Assembly: GCA_946614405.1 (NCBI GenBank)
Contig: CAMOGZ010000061.1
Span: 1-7,976 of the forward strand
DNA length: 7,976 bases
DNA from: an uncultured Eubacterium sp.
Lineage (GTDB): Bacteria > Bacillota > Clostridia > Peptostreptococcales > Anaerovoracaceae
Reading direction: 5' to 3'
The position numbers and the translations under genes were made by a program. This document shows positions 1-6,669 of the stretch, one piece after another. Under the pieces are notes generated by a model, which searched no databases, had not been told where the DNA came from, and saw only the letters and a list, made by a program, of their open reading frames with translations. Numbering within the stretch: position 1 is the first letter of the stretch; the number at the start of each line of letters is the position of its first letter.

Positions 1-358
1 GGCGGATGCCTACGTGGCCTACTTCGCTGACGAAGACAACCGGCGCAAGGTCGCAGCGGTGACGGCGGAGCTCCATATGGATGAGACCGAGGAGGAGCGG
101 GAGGACTTCTTCAGCGGCGTGACCTTCGTCATCACCGGGTCCCTGAATCATTATGCCAACCGGGACGAGCTGAAGGCGGAGATCGAGAAGGCCGGCGGCA
201 AGGTGGCCGGCTCCGTCAGCAAGAAGACGTCCTATCTCATCAATAACGATGTGACCTCCACATCAGGAAAGAACAAGAAAGCCCATGACCTGGGGATCCC
301 CATCATCGATGAGGACACCGTCCGGACATGGCTGGAAGAAGGAGAGATCCATGCTTAA
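1..358 (+). CDS. ligA: NAD-dependent DNA ligase LigA, C-terminal fragment (BRCT domain)
   Basis: Only the last ~118 codons are present; the reading frame is open from base 2 and ends with TAA at 356-358. LigA seals nicks in DNA using NAD+ during replication and repair. What is visible is the C-terminal BRCT domain: the segment FVITGSL, then NRDELKAEIEKAGGKVAGSVS, KTSYLINND, KNKKAHDLGIPII and a final tryptophan-containing helix (TWLEE). This order is characteristic of the LigA BRCT rather than of other BRCT proteins. The residues just before it (AYVAYFADEDNRRKV) match the usual end of the helix-hairpin-helix region. The adenylation, OB-fold and zinc domains lie upstream of the window, so whether the gene is intact cannot be seen. 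The stop overlaps the start of the next gene by 8 bp, which suggests co-transcription and translational coupling. A different BRCT protein remains possible but less likely. Confidence 0.88.
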   Translation, partial: ADAYVAYFADEDNRRKVAAVTAELHMDETEEEREDFFSGVTFVITGSLNHYANRDELKAEIEKAGGKVAGSVSKKTSYLINNDVTSTSGKNKKAHDLGIPIIDEDTVRTWLEEGEIHA

Positions 359-1352
359 AATCGGAAAACTGGACAGCGATGTGCTGAAGCGCATCGTCAT
401 CGATAAGATCACATACCGCCGGCCGGAGGTGAAGGTCCGGGCCGGTGTGGGAGAGGACTGCGCGGTGGTGGATTTCGGCGAATATGAGTGCGCCATTTCC
501 ACGGACCCCATTACCGCTGATGTCAAAGACATCGGCCGGCTGTCGATCCACATCTCCTGCAATGACATTGCCAGCAACGGCATCGAGCCCCTGGGCATCA
601 CCCTGGCCTGCATGCTGCCTCCGGGAACCACCGAGGAAGACATCGAGACCATCATGGGCCAGGCCGGTCAGGCCGCAAAGGATGCCGGAGTGGAGATCAT
701 CGGAGGCCACACGGAGATCACGCCGGTGGTGACCCAGCCGGTGATCGTGTCCACGGCTTTTGGCCGCGGGGTGGCGGGCCAGTCCGCCAGCGCCCGGGAC
801 ATGAAGCCGGGAGATGTGATCATCCTCACCAAGAATGCAGGGCTGGAAGGCACCGGCATCATCGCCGCAGACCGTGAAGAGGAACTGGCGGAGTTTCTGG
901 ATGCGGATGAGATCCGCCGGGCTCACGACATGCTGCGCCGGGTCAGCGTGATCCGGGAAGGCGTCATCGCCGGAAAGATCGGCACCGCCGGCATGCACGA
1001 CGTGACCGAAGGCGGCATCTACGGCGCTATCTGGGAGATGTGCCAGATCGCAGGACTTGGATGCGAGATCCGGGAGGAGGCTATCTTCGTGGATCCGGTG
1101 ACCCGCAAGATCGCGGACCACTACGGCATCGATCCGTACCGGCTGATCTCCAGCGGCTGCATGCTGATCGTGGCATCACCGGAGCATGGTGAGCAGATCG
1201 TTGCCCACTGTGAAGAGGCAGGTATCCCGACGGCGGTCATCGGAACGGTCTGTGATGCGGATCACGGACTGGTGACCGTGGCAGCGGACGGGGCGCAATC
1301 GGAGATCGCGCCGCCAGGACCAGACGAACTGTATAAGGTGATCGTGCGGTAG
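351..1352 (+). CDS. AIR synthase-related (PurM/HypE-like) ATP-binding protein
   Basis: A 333-aa protein of the PurM superfamily, which includes AIR synthase, HypE, ThiL and SelD; these bind ATP and phosphorylate or activate a substrate at a dimer interface. The N-terminal AIRS domain shows GVGEDCAVV (about residues 32-40), STDPIT (50-55), the NDIASNGIEPLG block (71-82) and GGHTEI (118-123). The C-terminal AIRS_C domain begins near KPGDVIILTKNAGLEGTGI and contains MHDVTEGGIYGAIWE. The start at 351 has a good ribosome binding site (AAGGAGAG, 339-346); an upstream in-frame ATG at 285 would lie deep inside ligA. The protein resembles HypE most in layout but ends in VIVR and lacks HypE's C-terminal PRIC-type cysteine tail. 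A HypE role in making the NiFe cofactor cyanide ligand is therefore unsupported, and the substrate is unknown. The end of the gene lies in a 24-bp tandem duplication. Confidence 0.85.
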   Translation: MLKIGKLDSDVLKRIVIDKITYRRPEVKVRAGVGEDCAVVDFGEYECAISTDPITADVKDIGRLSIHISCNDIASNGIEPLGITLACMLPPGTTEEDIETIMGQAGQAAKDAGVEIIGGHTEITPVVTQPVIVSTAFGRGVAGQSASARDMKPGDVIILTKNAGLEGTGIIAADREEELAEFLDADEIRRAHDMLRRVSVIREGVIAGKIGTAGMHDVTEGGIYGAIWEMCQIAGLGCEIREEAIFVDPVTRKIADHYGIDPYRLISSGCMLIVASPEHGEQIVAHCEEAGIPTAVIGTVCDADHGLVTVAADGAQSEIAPPGPDELYKVIVR

Positions 1353-1391
1353 ATGGTGCAGCCGAAGGTGCGGTAGATCGTGCAGCCGAAG
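1344..1391 (+). repeat. 24-bp tandem duplication (two copies) across the AIR synthase stop codon
   Basis: Copy one is 1344-1367 and copy two is 1368-1391; they differ at a single base (G at 1355, C at 1379). Each begins GTGCGGTAGAT and ends GTGCAGCCGAAG. A further GTGC at 1392-1395 starts a third, broken copy. The unit length is a multiple of three, so the VR-stop codons at the gene end are repeated in frame as a second TAG at 1374-1376. This looks like a local tandem duplication by replication slippage; no transposon ends are visible. Confidence 0.9.
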
Positions 1392-1488
1392 GTGCCACCG
1401 TCACGCGCAGACAACAGACGGTTTACAGGCCAATATCTGCGCATCGGAAAAGGAAACGCAGACAACGTAATGACAGGAGAAATCGTAA

Positions 1489-1746
1489 ATGAAGAAATTC
1501 GAAACGAGAGACAACAAAAGCATCAAAGTGAAAGTCGATCCGAATACTGATGAGGTGATGGATCTTTTGATCAATACCATTCCGAGGCTTTCGTATGACG
1601 AGATCCTCGACGGAGAGCTTGAGAAGAGGCTCAAGGATTCTGATGTTAAAATTGAATCGATCGAGTTGTCGTTTGGCGATGATATCAAACAGATCTTTTT
1701 GAGCAAAGCCATCTTCGATGCCATATCCAAGCCGCCAGGGTTTTAA
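1489..1746 (+). CDS. small hypothetical protein, 85 aa
   Basis: I do not recognise this protein. The start is well defined: AGGAGA at 1475-1480 lies 8 nt before the ATG, and an in-frame TAA directly precedes it at 1486-1488. The protein is charged and has no signal peptide or membrane segment. It begins MKKFETRDNKSIKVKVDPNTDEVMDLL, has a middle rich in acidic and basic residues (YDEILDGELEKRLKDSDVKIESIELSF), and ends SKPPGF. It is probably a small soluble cytoplasmic alpha/beta protein. Base composition differs from its neighbours: 53 of 120 bases are G or C at 1501-1620, against 80 of 120 at 901-1020 in the preceding gene. That suggests recent acquisition, weak selection, or a remnant of a larger gene. 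It lies 136 bp after the AIR synthase gene and 14 bp before the SRP RNA promoter. No clear promoter or terminator of its own is visible. Confidence 0.6.
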   Translation: MKKFETRDNKSIKVKVDPNTDEVMDLLINTIPRLSYDEILDGELEKRLKDSDVKIESIELSFGDDIKQIFLSKAIFDAISKPPGF

Positions 1747-1760
1747 CGGCCCGCACCCCC

Positions 1761-1789
1761 TTGACACAAAGGAGAAAAGTCAATATAAT
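1761..1789 (+). promoter_or_regulatory. consensus sigma-A promoter of the SRP RNA gene
   Basis: TTGACA at 1761-1766 and TATAAT at 1784-1789 are both perfect consensus hexamers with the optimal 17-bp spacer. Transcription would start about 1795-1797, just before the first base of the SRP RNA terminal helix at 1799. A very strong constitutive promoter fits an abundant stable RNA. It may also supply transcript to dnaX and the genes behind it by readthrough. Confidence 0.92.
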
Positions 1790-1795
1790 AATATA

Positions 1796-1964
1796 GTTGA
1801 AAACTGTCTTTAAATAGCTTCGCCTGGCATGGTTTGGGTCCTGCGCAATAGGATGCCGTGAACCTTGTCAGGTCCGGAAGGAAGCAGCAATAAGCGGAAG
1901 TTCTTATGTGCCGCAGATAAGCCTTCTCCAACGTCATGCGGAGCTATTTAAGGGCAGTTTTCTT
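1796..1964 (+). ncRNA. ffs: bacterial signal recognition particle RNA, small type
   Basis: The SRP RNA binds Ffh and helps FtsY-dependent targeting of membrane and secreted proteins to the translocon. The diagnostic apical domain is GGTCCGGAAGGAAGCAGC at 1871-1888. It contains the GGAA tetraloop (1876-1879) closed by TCC/GGA, and the asymmetric loop bases contacted by the Ffh M domain. The flanking TTATGTGCCGCAGATAAGCC is also typical of clostridial SRP RNAs. The ends pair without interruption: 1799-1823 with 1938-1962, 25 bp including three G-U wobbles. With the start set by the promoter, the RNA is about 165-170 nt. I see no 5' Alu domain, so this is the 4.5S-like class with an elongated helix rather than the ~270-nt Bacillus class. 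The exact 5' and 3' ends are inferred. Placement before dnaX is conserved in Firmicutes. Confidence 0.95.
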
Positions 1965-1966
1965 AT
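1938..1966 (+). terminator. possible partial terminator at the SRP RNA 3' end
   Basis: The 3' arm of the terminal helix ends in GGGCAG and runs into TTTTCTT at 1958-1964; the first Ts pair with the A-tract at 1800-1803. A stable hairpin followed by a U-rich tract is the form of an intrinsic terminator. The U tract is interrupted, however, and no other promoter is evident before dnaX, so readthrough is likely. This could be only an RNA-processing helix. Confidence 0.35.
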
Positions 1967-2010
1967 AGGGAATTGTCAGACGAATGAGCCGTCATACAGG
2001 AGTTGAGACC

Positions 2011-3666
2011 ATGCAGTATAAGGCTTTGTACAGGGAAAACAGACCCGAGGTGTTCTCGGAAATGCTGGGGCAGGAGCACATCGTGAAGATCCTGCGCCAC
2101 CAGATCGCTACGGATACCGTGAGCCACGCGTATCTTTTTTGCGGTACCCGGGGAACGGGGAAGACCACCACGGCCCGGATCCTGGCCAAGGCGCTGAACT
2201 GCATCGGAGACACGGAGGATAAGCCCTGCGGGACCTGTCCTCACTGCAGAGCCATCGCAGAGAGCAACTTCATCGACGTCATCGAGATCGACGCAGCCTC
2301 CAACAACGGCGTGGACAACATCCGCGAGCTGAGGGAGAGTGTCAAGTATCCTCCCAGCGTGGGACGGAAGAAGGTCTACATCATCGACGAGGTCCACATG
2401 CTCTCCACCGGCGCATTCAACGCGCTGCTGAAGACTCTGGAGGAACCCCCGGAGAATGTGGTGTTCATTCTGGCCACCACCAACCCGGAGAAGATGCCTC
2501 AGACCGTGCTGTCCCGCTGCATGCGGCTGGACTTCAAACGGGTCTCCGCTGCTGAGATCAAGGAGAACATGAGGCGCATCGCCCAGGCCCACGGAGTGGA
2601 GATCACCGAGAGTGCTCTGGCCCTTCTGGCCGCCAACGCAGACGGATCCGTCCGTGACTCCCTGAGCATCCTGGAGCAGTGCCTTTCCTCCGGAGAGACC
2701 CGCCTGGACCGGGAGACCGTACTGGACTTCCTTGGGGTGGTGTCGGAGGACTTTTACCTGGAGCTGACAGATGACGTGCTGGCAGCAGACGTGTCCGGCG
2801 CCCTGGTGCTGCTGGATCAGGCACTGAATGAGGGCAAGGACGTCCGGCAGATGATGAAGGACTGGATGGCCCATTACCGCAGCCTTCTCATTGCCAAATT
2901 CGTAGAGAACCCGGAGGATATGCTGAACATGTCCTCGGAGAACATAGAGAAACTGAAGGAACAGAGCAGGCGGATCGAGCTTCCGGACCTGAACCGGAGC
3001 ATCGTGACCCTGGCCAGGACCATCAACGACGCCCGGTATTCCACCCAGGCCCGGATCCTGATGGAGGTGGCAGTGGTGACCATCGCCAGCGGCCTTTCCT
3101 ACGGGGAAGAGGAGGCGCCCAGGCAGGCAGCCCCGGTGAGACGGCCCGCCCCAAGGCAGCCGGCCCCAAGACGGGAGGCTCCGGCGCCGCGACAGGCGGC
3201 ACCGCAGCAGGCACCTGCACAGGCCCAGCAGGCACCGCCCCCATGGGATGCAGACCGGCCCGTTCCGCAGCCGGATGCACCGGGAGTGCAGGCTCCGGCA
3301 GAGCCGCCTGTACAGCAGGCTCCGCCTCAGACACCGGCTCAGGGCGATGACCTTGCCCAGATCTGGGAGGATGTCATGGAGGATGCCATCGAGAGCAAAC
3401 CACAGATGAGCATGATGCGGGGCGCCCACCTGGCAGCCATGAACGAGAAAGAGTTCAAACTCGTCGTGGAGAGCGACTTCATGAAGATGATGCTGGAGAG
3501 GGAAGCAGATCTCCTTTGTTCTCTGATGGAGAAGAGGACCGGCACCTGGCGGAAGATGGTCTGCCGCCTGGACGGCGAGAAAGAAGAAGAAAGCAGGGAG
3601 TCCGAGCTGGCCCGCATCGCAGAAGAAGCGTCGGCCGTGCTGGGGACCACCGTTAGAATCAAATAA
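2011..3666 (+). CDS. dnaX: DNA polymerase III subunit gamma/tau (clamp loader ATPase)
   Basis: DnaX is the AAA+ motor of the clamp loader that places the sliding clamp on primed DNA. The start at 2011 gives 551 aa and has AGGAG at 1998-2002, 8 nt away; the in-frame ATG at 1984 lacks a ribosome binding site. Visible motifs are Walker A GTRGTGKT (residues 45-52), a four-cysteine zinc module (C64, C73, C76, C79), Walker B IIDEVHM (124-130), the sensor-1 region ATTNPEK (155-161), the arginine finger SRC (168-170) and sensor 2 GSVRDSLS (212-219). After the gamma domain III helices comes a Pro/Ala/Gln/Arg-rich linker (about 369-445), followed by a compact C-terminal tau-like domain that probably contacts the polymerase. 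No A-AAA-AAG slippery site was found, so a frameshifted short gamma form is not indicated. It heads the dnaX-ybaB-recR gene run. Confidence 0.97.
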   Translation: MQYKALYRENRPEVFSEMLGQEHIVKILRHQIATDTVSHAYLFCGTRGTGKTTTARILAKALNCIGDTEDKPCGTCPHCRAIAESNFIDVIEIDAASNNGVDNIRELRESVKYPPSVGRKKVYIIDEVHMLSTGAFNALLKTLEEPPENVVFILATTNPEKMPQTVLSRCMRLDFKRVSAAEIKENMRRIAQAHGVEITESALALLAANADGSVRDSLSILEQCLSSGETRLDRETVLDFLGVVSEDFYLELTDDVLAADVSGALVLLDQALNEGKDVRQMMKDWMAHYRSLLIAKFVENPEDMLNMSSENIEKLKEQSRRIELPDLNRSIVTLARTINDARYSTQARILMEVAVVTIASGLSYGEEEAPRQAAPVRRPAPRQPAPRREAPAPRQAAPQQAPAQAQQAPPPWDADRPVPQPDAPGVQAPAEPPVQQAPPQTPAQGDDLAQIWEDVMEDAIESKPQMSMMRGAHLAAMNEKEFKLVVESDFMKMMLEREADLLCSLMEKRTGTWRKMVCRLDGEKEEESRESELARIAEEASAVLGTTVRIK

Positions 3667-3692
3667 GACAAGAATAGAATGGAGGAATCATC

Positions 3693-4058
3693 ATGGGAAG
3701 AGGAATGAAAGCAGGCAAGCGCGTTAAGACCGGCGGAGGCGGCGGTGGCCGCAAGGGCCAGATGGCGCAGATCCAGCAGATGCAGGCAATGCAGGCACAG
3801 ATGGAGAAGATGCAGGCTGAGCTTGAGGAACAGGAAGTTACCGCAACCGCAGGAGGCGGCGTAGTCACAGCTGTCGTCAGCGGCAAGAAGGAGCTGGTGA
3901 GCCTGACCATCGATAAGGATGTCGTAGATCCGGATGATGTGGAAACTCTGCAGGATCTGGTCATCGCAGCCGTAAATGAGGGAATGCGTCAGGTAGATGA
4001 GATCACCAACAACGAGTATGGCAAACTGACTGGCGGACTGAACATTCCGGGACTGTAA
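3693..4058 (+). CDS. ybaB: YbaB/EbfC family nucleoid-associated protein
   Basis: A 121-aa DNA-binding protein of the YbaB/EbfC family: small dimers that bind DNA and are nearly always encoded between dnaX and recR. The body is typical: a long glutamine- and methionine-rich helix (about residues 23-47), then [47 protein letters not shown] and the C-terminal GGLNIPGL. The start has GGAGG at 3681-3685, 7 nt upstream. The N-terminus is a basic, glycine-rich tail of about 22 residues with six glycines in a row (14-19), in place of the usual short MARGGFPGMGG-like leader. An internal ATG at 3705 has no comparable ribosome binding site. The gene starts 26 bp after dnaX and ends 2 bp before recR, so it is probably co-transcribed with both. 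Confidence 0.95.
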   Translation: MGRGMKAGKRVKTGGGGGGRKGQMAQIQQMQAMQAQMEKMQAELEEQEVTATAGGGVVTAVVSGKKELVSLTIDKDVVDPDDVETLQDLVIAAVNEGMRQVDEITNNEYGKLTGGLNIPGL

Positions 4059-4060
4059 AG

Positions 4061-4660
4061 ATGCAGTATCCGAGACCGCTTGGCCGGCTGGTTGGAGAAC
4101 TCTCCAAGCTGCCCGGCATTGGAAATAAAACAGCCCAGAGGCTGGCCTTTCACGTTCTGTCCCTGAGTGATCAGGAGGCGGGGGCGCTGGCGGATTCCAT
4201 CACGGAGGCGAAGCGTTCCATGCGTTACTGCTCCGTCTGCGGCAATCTGACGGACCAGGATCCCTGCAGCATCTGCAGCAATGAGGCCCGCCGCCGGGAC
4301 GTGATCTGCGTGGTGGAGAACCCTCAGGACGTCATGGCTATGGAGCGGATCAAGGAATACGACGGGCAGTACCATGTGCTGAACGGTGTGATCTCGCCCA
4401 TGGACGGCATCGGCCCCGAGGACATCAACCTGCGCCAGCTGATCGTGAGGCTGCAGGAGCACAGTGAAATCAAGGAAGTGATCCTGGCCACCAATCCCAA
4501 CATCGAGGGAGAGGCCACGGCGATGTACATCGCCAGGCTGCTGAAACCCTCCGGGATCCGGGTCACACGGATCGCCCACGGACTTCCTGTGGGCGGCGAC
4601 CTGGAGTACGCCGACGAGGTCACGCTGCTGAAAGCAATGGAAGGAAGGAAAGAACTGTGA
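4061..4660 (+). CDS. recR: recombination mediator RecR
   Basis: RecR works with RecO (and RecF) to load RecA onto SSB-coated single-stranded DNA at gaps. The 199-aa length is standard. Domains in order are the helix-hairpin-helix [15 protein letters not shown] (17-31), a zinc finger with C57, C60, C69 and C72, a Toprim domain beginning [15 protein letters not shown] (81-95) and containing [16 protein letters not shown], and the C-terminal [20 protein letters not shown] segment. All key residues are present and the gene appears functional. It starts 2 bp after the ybaB stop with no strong ribosome binding site of its own, which suggests coupling to ybaB translation. Its TGA overlaps the GTG start of the next gene by 4 bp (4657-4660). 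Confidence 0.97.
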   Translation: MQYPRPLGRLVGELSKLPGIGNKTAQRLAFHVLSLSDQEAGALADSITEAKRSMRYCSVCGNLTDQDPCSICSNEARRRDVICVVENPQDVMAMERIKEYDGQYHVLNGVISPMDGIGPEDINLRQLIVRLQEHSEIKEVILATNPNIEGEATAMYIARLLKPSGIRVTRIAHGLPVGGDLEYADEVTLLKAMEGRKEL

Positions 4661-5766
4661 AGAGGATTCTGTCTTTTCTGTTGATCGTTTTATTGGTGAC
4701 AGGGCTCGCTGTCCCGTCTTTTGCTGCCACCAGCACAAAGCCCACCGCAGAGGTCCGCGGAATGTGGGTGCCTTTCTGCGACTTTGAGGCTTTGGGGCTG
4801 AAGGATAAGACGGAGGCACAGTTCCGCACCAATTTCAGAGCCTTCCTGAAGAAGGCCAAGGCCCAGGGAGTGAACCGGATCTATTTCCACGTGCGCGCAT
4901 TTGACGATGCGTCATGGAAATCCAAGACTTTCAAGGCCTCCGAATACCTGACGTCCAAAGCATCAGGAAAGAAGACGGCGGCCAAGACCTATACCTATGA
5001 CCCGCTGAAGGTGGTCATACAGGAATGCCGGAAGAAGGATATGGCCATCGAGGCCTGGATGAATCCCTACCGGATCACCCACGAGTGTTACCTGAATCCC
5101 AAATCCGGATACAGCACCAAGAGGATCCGGAAGGCGGTGAAGGAACTTGCGAAATACGATCTGGACGGGATCCATTTCGACGACTACTTCTATCATTCCA
5201 GAAGCAAGTACCGGACGCCGACCTGGAGGACGGCACTGGCAGTCACTGTCAAAGGGAAGGACACCAAGGCCCTGCCCAGCAACTACTATAAGAAGAAGTA
5301 TGTAAATAAGATGGTGAAGACCATCTATAAAGAAGTACATAAGAAGAAGGGCAGGACCTTCGGGATCAGTCCTCAGGGAAACTACGACAACTGTATGGCA
5401 AGCGGCGCAGATGTGGATACCTGGCTTGCGAAGAAGGGCTATGTGGACTACCTGATGCCCCAGATCTACTGGACCGATAAGTGGGGACGGAAGGGCGATT
5501 TCGCCATGTTCTCCGGACGGCTCCTCCTTTGGACCGGACTGAAACGGAGAAAGGGAGTCCGCCTGTATGTGGGACTGGCTTTGTACCGCACCGGCGAAAG
5601 CTACAAGGACGACCCCGGCTGGAAAAAGTCCAACACCAATCTGAAGAGACAGGTGGTCAAACTGAGGAAGGCCGGCTGCAGCGGATTCTCGCTGTACACC
5701 GCCAAAGATCTGTACCGGGACGGTGCGGCGAAAGAATTGAAATATCTTAAGAAAGTACTGAAATAA
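4657..5766 (+). CDS. secreted glycoside hydrolase-like family 10 (GHL10/DUF187) protein
   Basis: A 369-aa exported protein. The signal peptide is clear: MKR, a hydrophobic core ([16 protein letters not shown]) and a likely cleavage after SFA at residue 23. The mature part resembles the GHL10 group of putative TIM-barrel glycosidases: EVRGMWV (32-38) at the first strand, [29 protein letters not shown] (170-179, candidate catalytic acids), [10 protein letters not shown] (236-245), YLMPQIYW (265-272) and [10 protein letters not shown] near the end. Substrates are poorly known; cell-wall or exopolysaccharide glycans are plausible. The mature protein is very rich in lysine and arginine, suggesting a high pI, and has no visible cell-wall anchor or binding domain. 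The start is GTG at 4657, inside the recR stop (GTGA overlap), with AAGGAAGGAA at 4641-4650 as ribosome binding site. A secreted protein coupled to recR is unusual. Confidence 0.87.
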   Translation: MKRILSFLLIVLLVTGLAVPSFAATSTKPTAEVRGMWVPFCDFEALGLKDKTEAQFRTNFRAFLKKAKAQGVNRIYFHVRAFDDASWKSKTFKASEYLTSKASGKKTAAKTYTYDPLKVVIQECRKKDMAIEAWMNPYRITHECYLNPKSGYSTKRIRKAVKELAKYDLDGIHFDDYFYHSRSKYRTPTWRTALAVTVKGKDTKALPSNYYKKKYVNKMVKTIYKEVHKKKGRTFGISPQGNYDNCMASGADVDTWLAKKGYVDYLMPQIYWTDKWGRKGDFAMFSGRLLLWTGLKRRKGVRLYVGLALYRTGESYKDDPGWKKSNTNLKRQVVKLRKAGCSGFSLYTAKDLYRDGAAKELKYLKKVLK

Positions 5767-5775
5767 GGAGAACCA

Positions 5776-6654
5776 ATGAATCGCTACGAACTGGAACATA
5801 GCATTCTGCCTTCGCGGTTCTATGAAGACTGCGAGGGAATGATAAAGGAAATTGAAGAAAAAGGTGCGGAATACTTTGTGGCAGCCTTTGAGGCAGGTGA
5901 AGGAAGCCCCTGGACGGCAGAGCAGTTTGACGCGGGACTTCTGGAGTACGAAGGCGGCGTCAACATCCTGAGGGCGTTTCTGCCCAAGCCGGAGACCCCG
6001 GCCCAGAGCGCTGCGCTGTACCTGCTCTATGACCAGGAGTATGCTCCGCTGCGGTATCTCACCGTGGAGCTGGATCCCGACGGGAAGTACATCCTCATGG
6101 GATGGGACCAGAACCTGACTTACAAGCCCTACGGCGACTTCAGCGCTGCCAATGAGCGCACCATGATCGATGAGGTGGTGAAGGAGGTCCTGAACAAGGA
6201 TGAAGAGGTCTCCGCGGGACTCTATGGCGAGATGCGGGAGCTGCTGAAGGCAAATGAGATCCCCTTCCACGATGATGAGGTGGCGGACTATATCCAGATG
6301 TTTGACGTGATCAGCGAGCTCATCGAGCATCGCCTGGAAAAGAGCGAACTGGTGGCGGTATTCGCCAAGCTCATCCCCGTGATGAAGGATACTGAGATCG
6401 TGACCAGCCGCGCCAAGATGAAGACTATGTACGAGAACATGGATGAATTCCCGGAATCCGCCGGGAAGCTGGACCGGAAGGCCAAGCTGTTCATCGGATT
6501 CAGCGTCTATGCAGCAGTGAATATCCTGTCCGAGAATGATGACAAGAAGCATTACTACATGGGCATTCCTGAATTTCAGTCTGTGGATTATATCAAGTAT
6601 AAGATGGAGGAGTACTGGGCAATGGACCCGTATATGTTCTCCTTTGCGTTTTAG
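5776..6654 (+). CDS. hypothetical protein, 292 aa
   Basis: I do not recognise the family. The start is well supported: AAGGAG at 5765-5770, overlapping the stop of the preceding gene, is 5 nt from the ATG. There is no signal peptide or membrane helix, so a cytosolic location is expected. The N-terminal ~125 residues look mixed alpha/beta, with a strand-like stretch AALYLLYDQEYAPLRYLTVE followed by PDGKYILMGWDQN. The remainder looks mainly helical and acidic, with repeated short charged helices (MIDEVVKEVLNKDEEVSAGL, VISELIEHRLEKSELVAVFA). A methionine- and tyrosine-rich tail (YYMGIPEFQ to MDPYMFSFAF) closes the protein. Composition matches the neighbouring core genes, so it does not look foreign. 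It lies 9 bp after the GHL10 gene and 15 bp before the Rrf2 gene, most likely on the same transcript. Confidence 0.88.
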   Translation: MNRYELEHSILPSRFYEDCEGMIKEIEEKGAEYFVAAFEAGEGSPWTAEQFDAGLLEYEGGVNILRAFLPKPETPAQSAALYLLYDQEYAPLRYLTVELDPDGKYILMGWDQNLTYKPYGDFSAANERTMIDEVVKEVLNKDEEVSAGLYGEMRELLKANEIPFHDDEVADYIQMFDVISELIEHRLEKSELVAVFAKLIPVMKDTEIVTSRAKMKTMYENMDEFPESAGKLDRKAKLFIGFSVYAAVNILSENDDKKHYYMGIPEFQSVDYIKYKMEEYWAMDPYMFSFAF

Positions 6655-6669
6655 TAAGCGAGGTTCGGT

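Noticed and set aside
351..1352. Calling the AIR synthase-like protein a true HypE
   Set aside because: The C-terminus lacks the conserved cysteine tail needed for the carbamoyl/cyanide chemistry, and no other hyp genes are in view.
1838..1854. Local hairpin GTCCT/AGGAT inside the SRP RNA as an Alu domain
   Set aside because: A true Alu domain needs a 5' region with two stem-loops and a UGUNR-type motif; the promoter position leaves no room for it.
1974..1998. Small hairpin before the dnaX ribosome binding site (GACG/CGTC with TGT/ACA)
   Set aside because: Only a 4-bp stem plus 3 outer pairs across an internal loop; too weak to claim as a regulatory structure.
1963..3429. Antisense open frame (488 codons) opposite dnaX
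   Set aside because: It is a mirror frame of the clearly real dnaX gene, with low-complexity Arg/Leu/Cys/Gly sequence and no family resemblance.
2011..3666. Programmed -1 frameshift in dnaX producing a short gamma protein
   Set aside because: No A-AAA-AAG type slippery heptamer with a downstream hairpin was found; A-rich stretches such as GAAAGAAGAAGAAAG near 3580 are not slippery sites and lie near the gene end.
3989..4819. Antisense open frame opposite recR
   Set aside because: It spans recR, the end of ybaB and the start of the GHL10 gene, all strongly supported on the + strand; there is no coding signal of its own.
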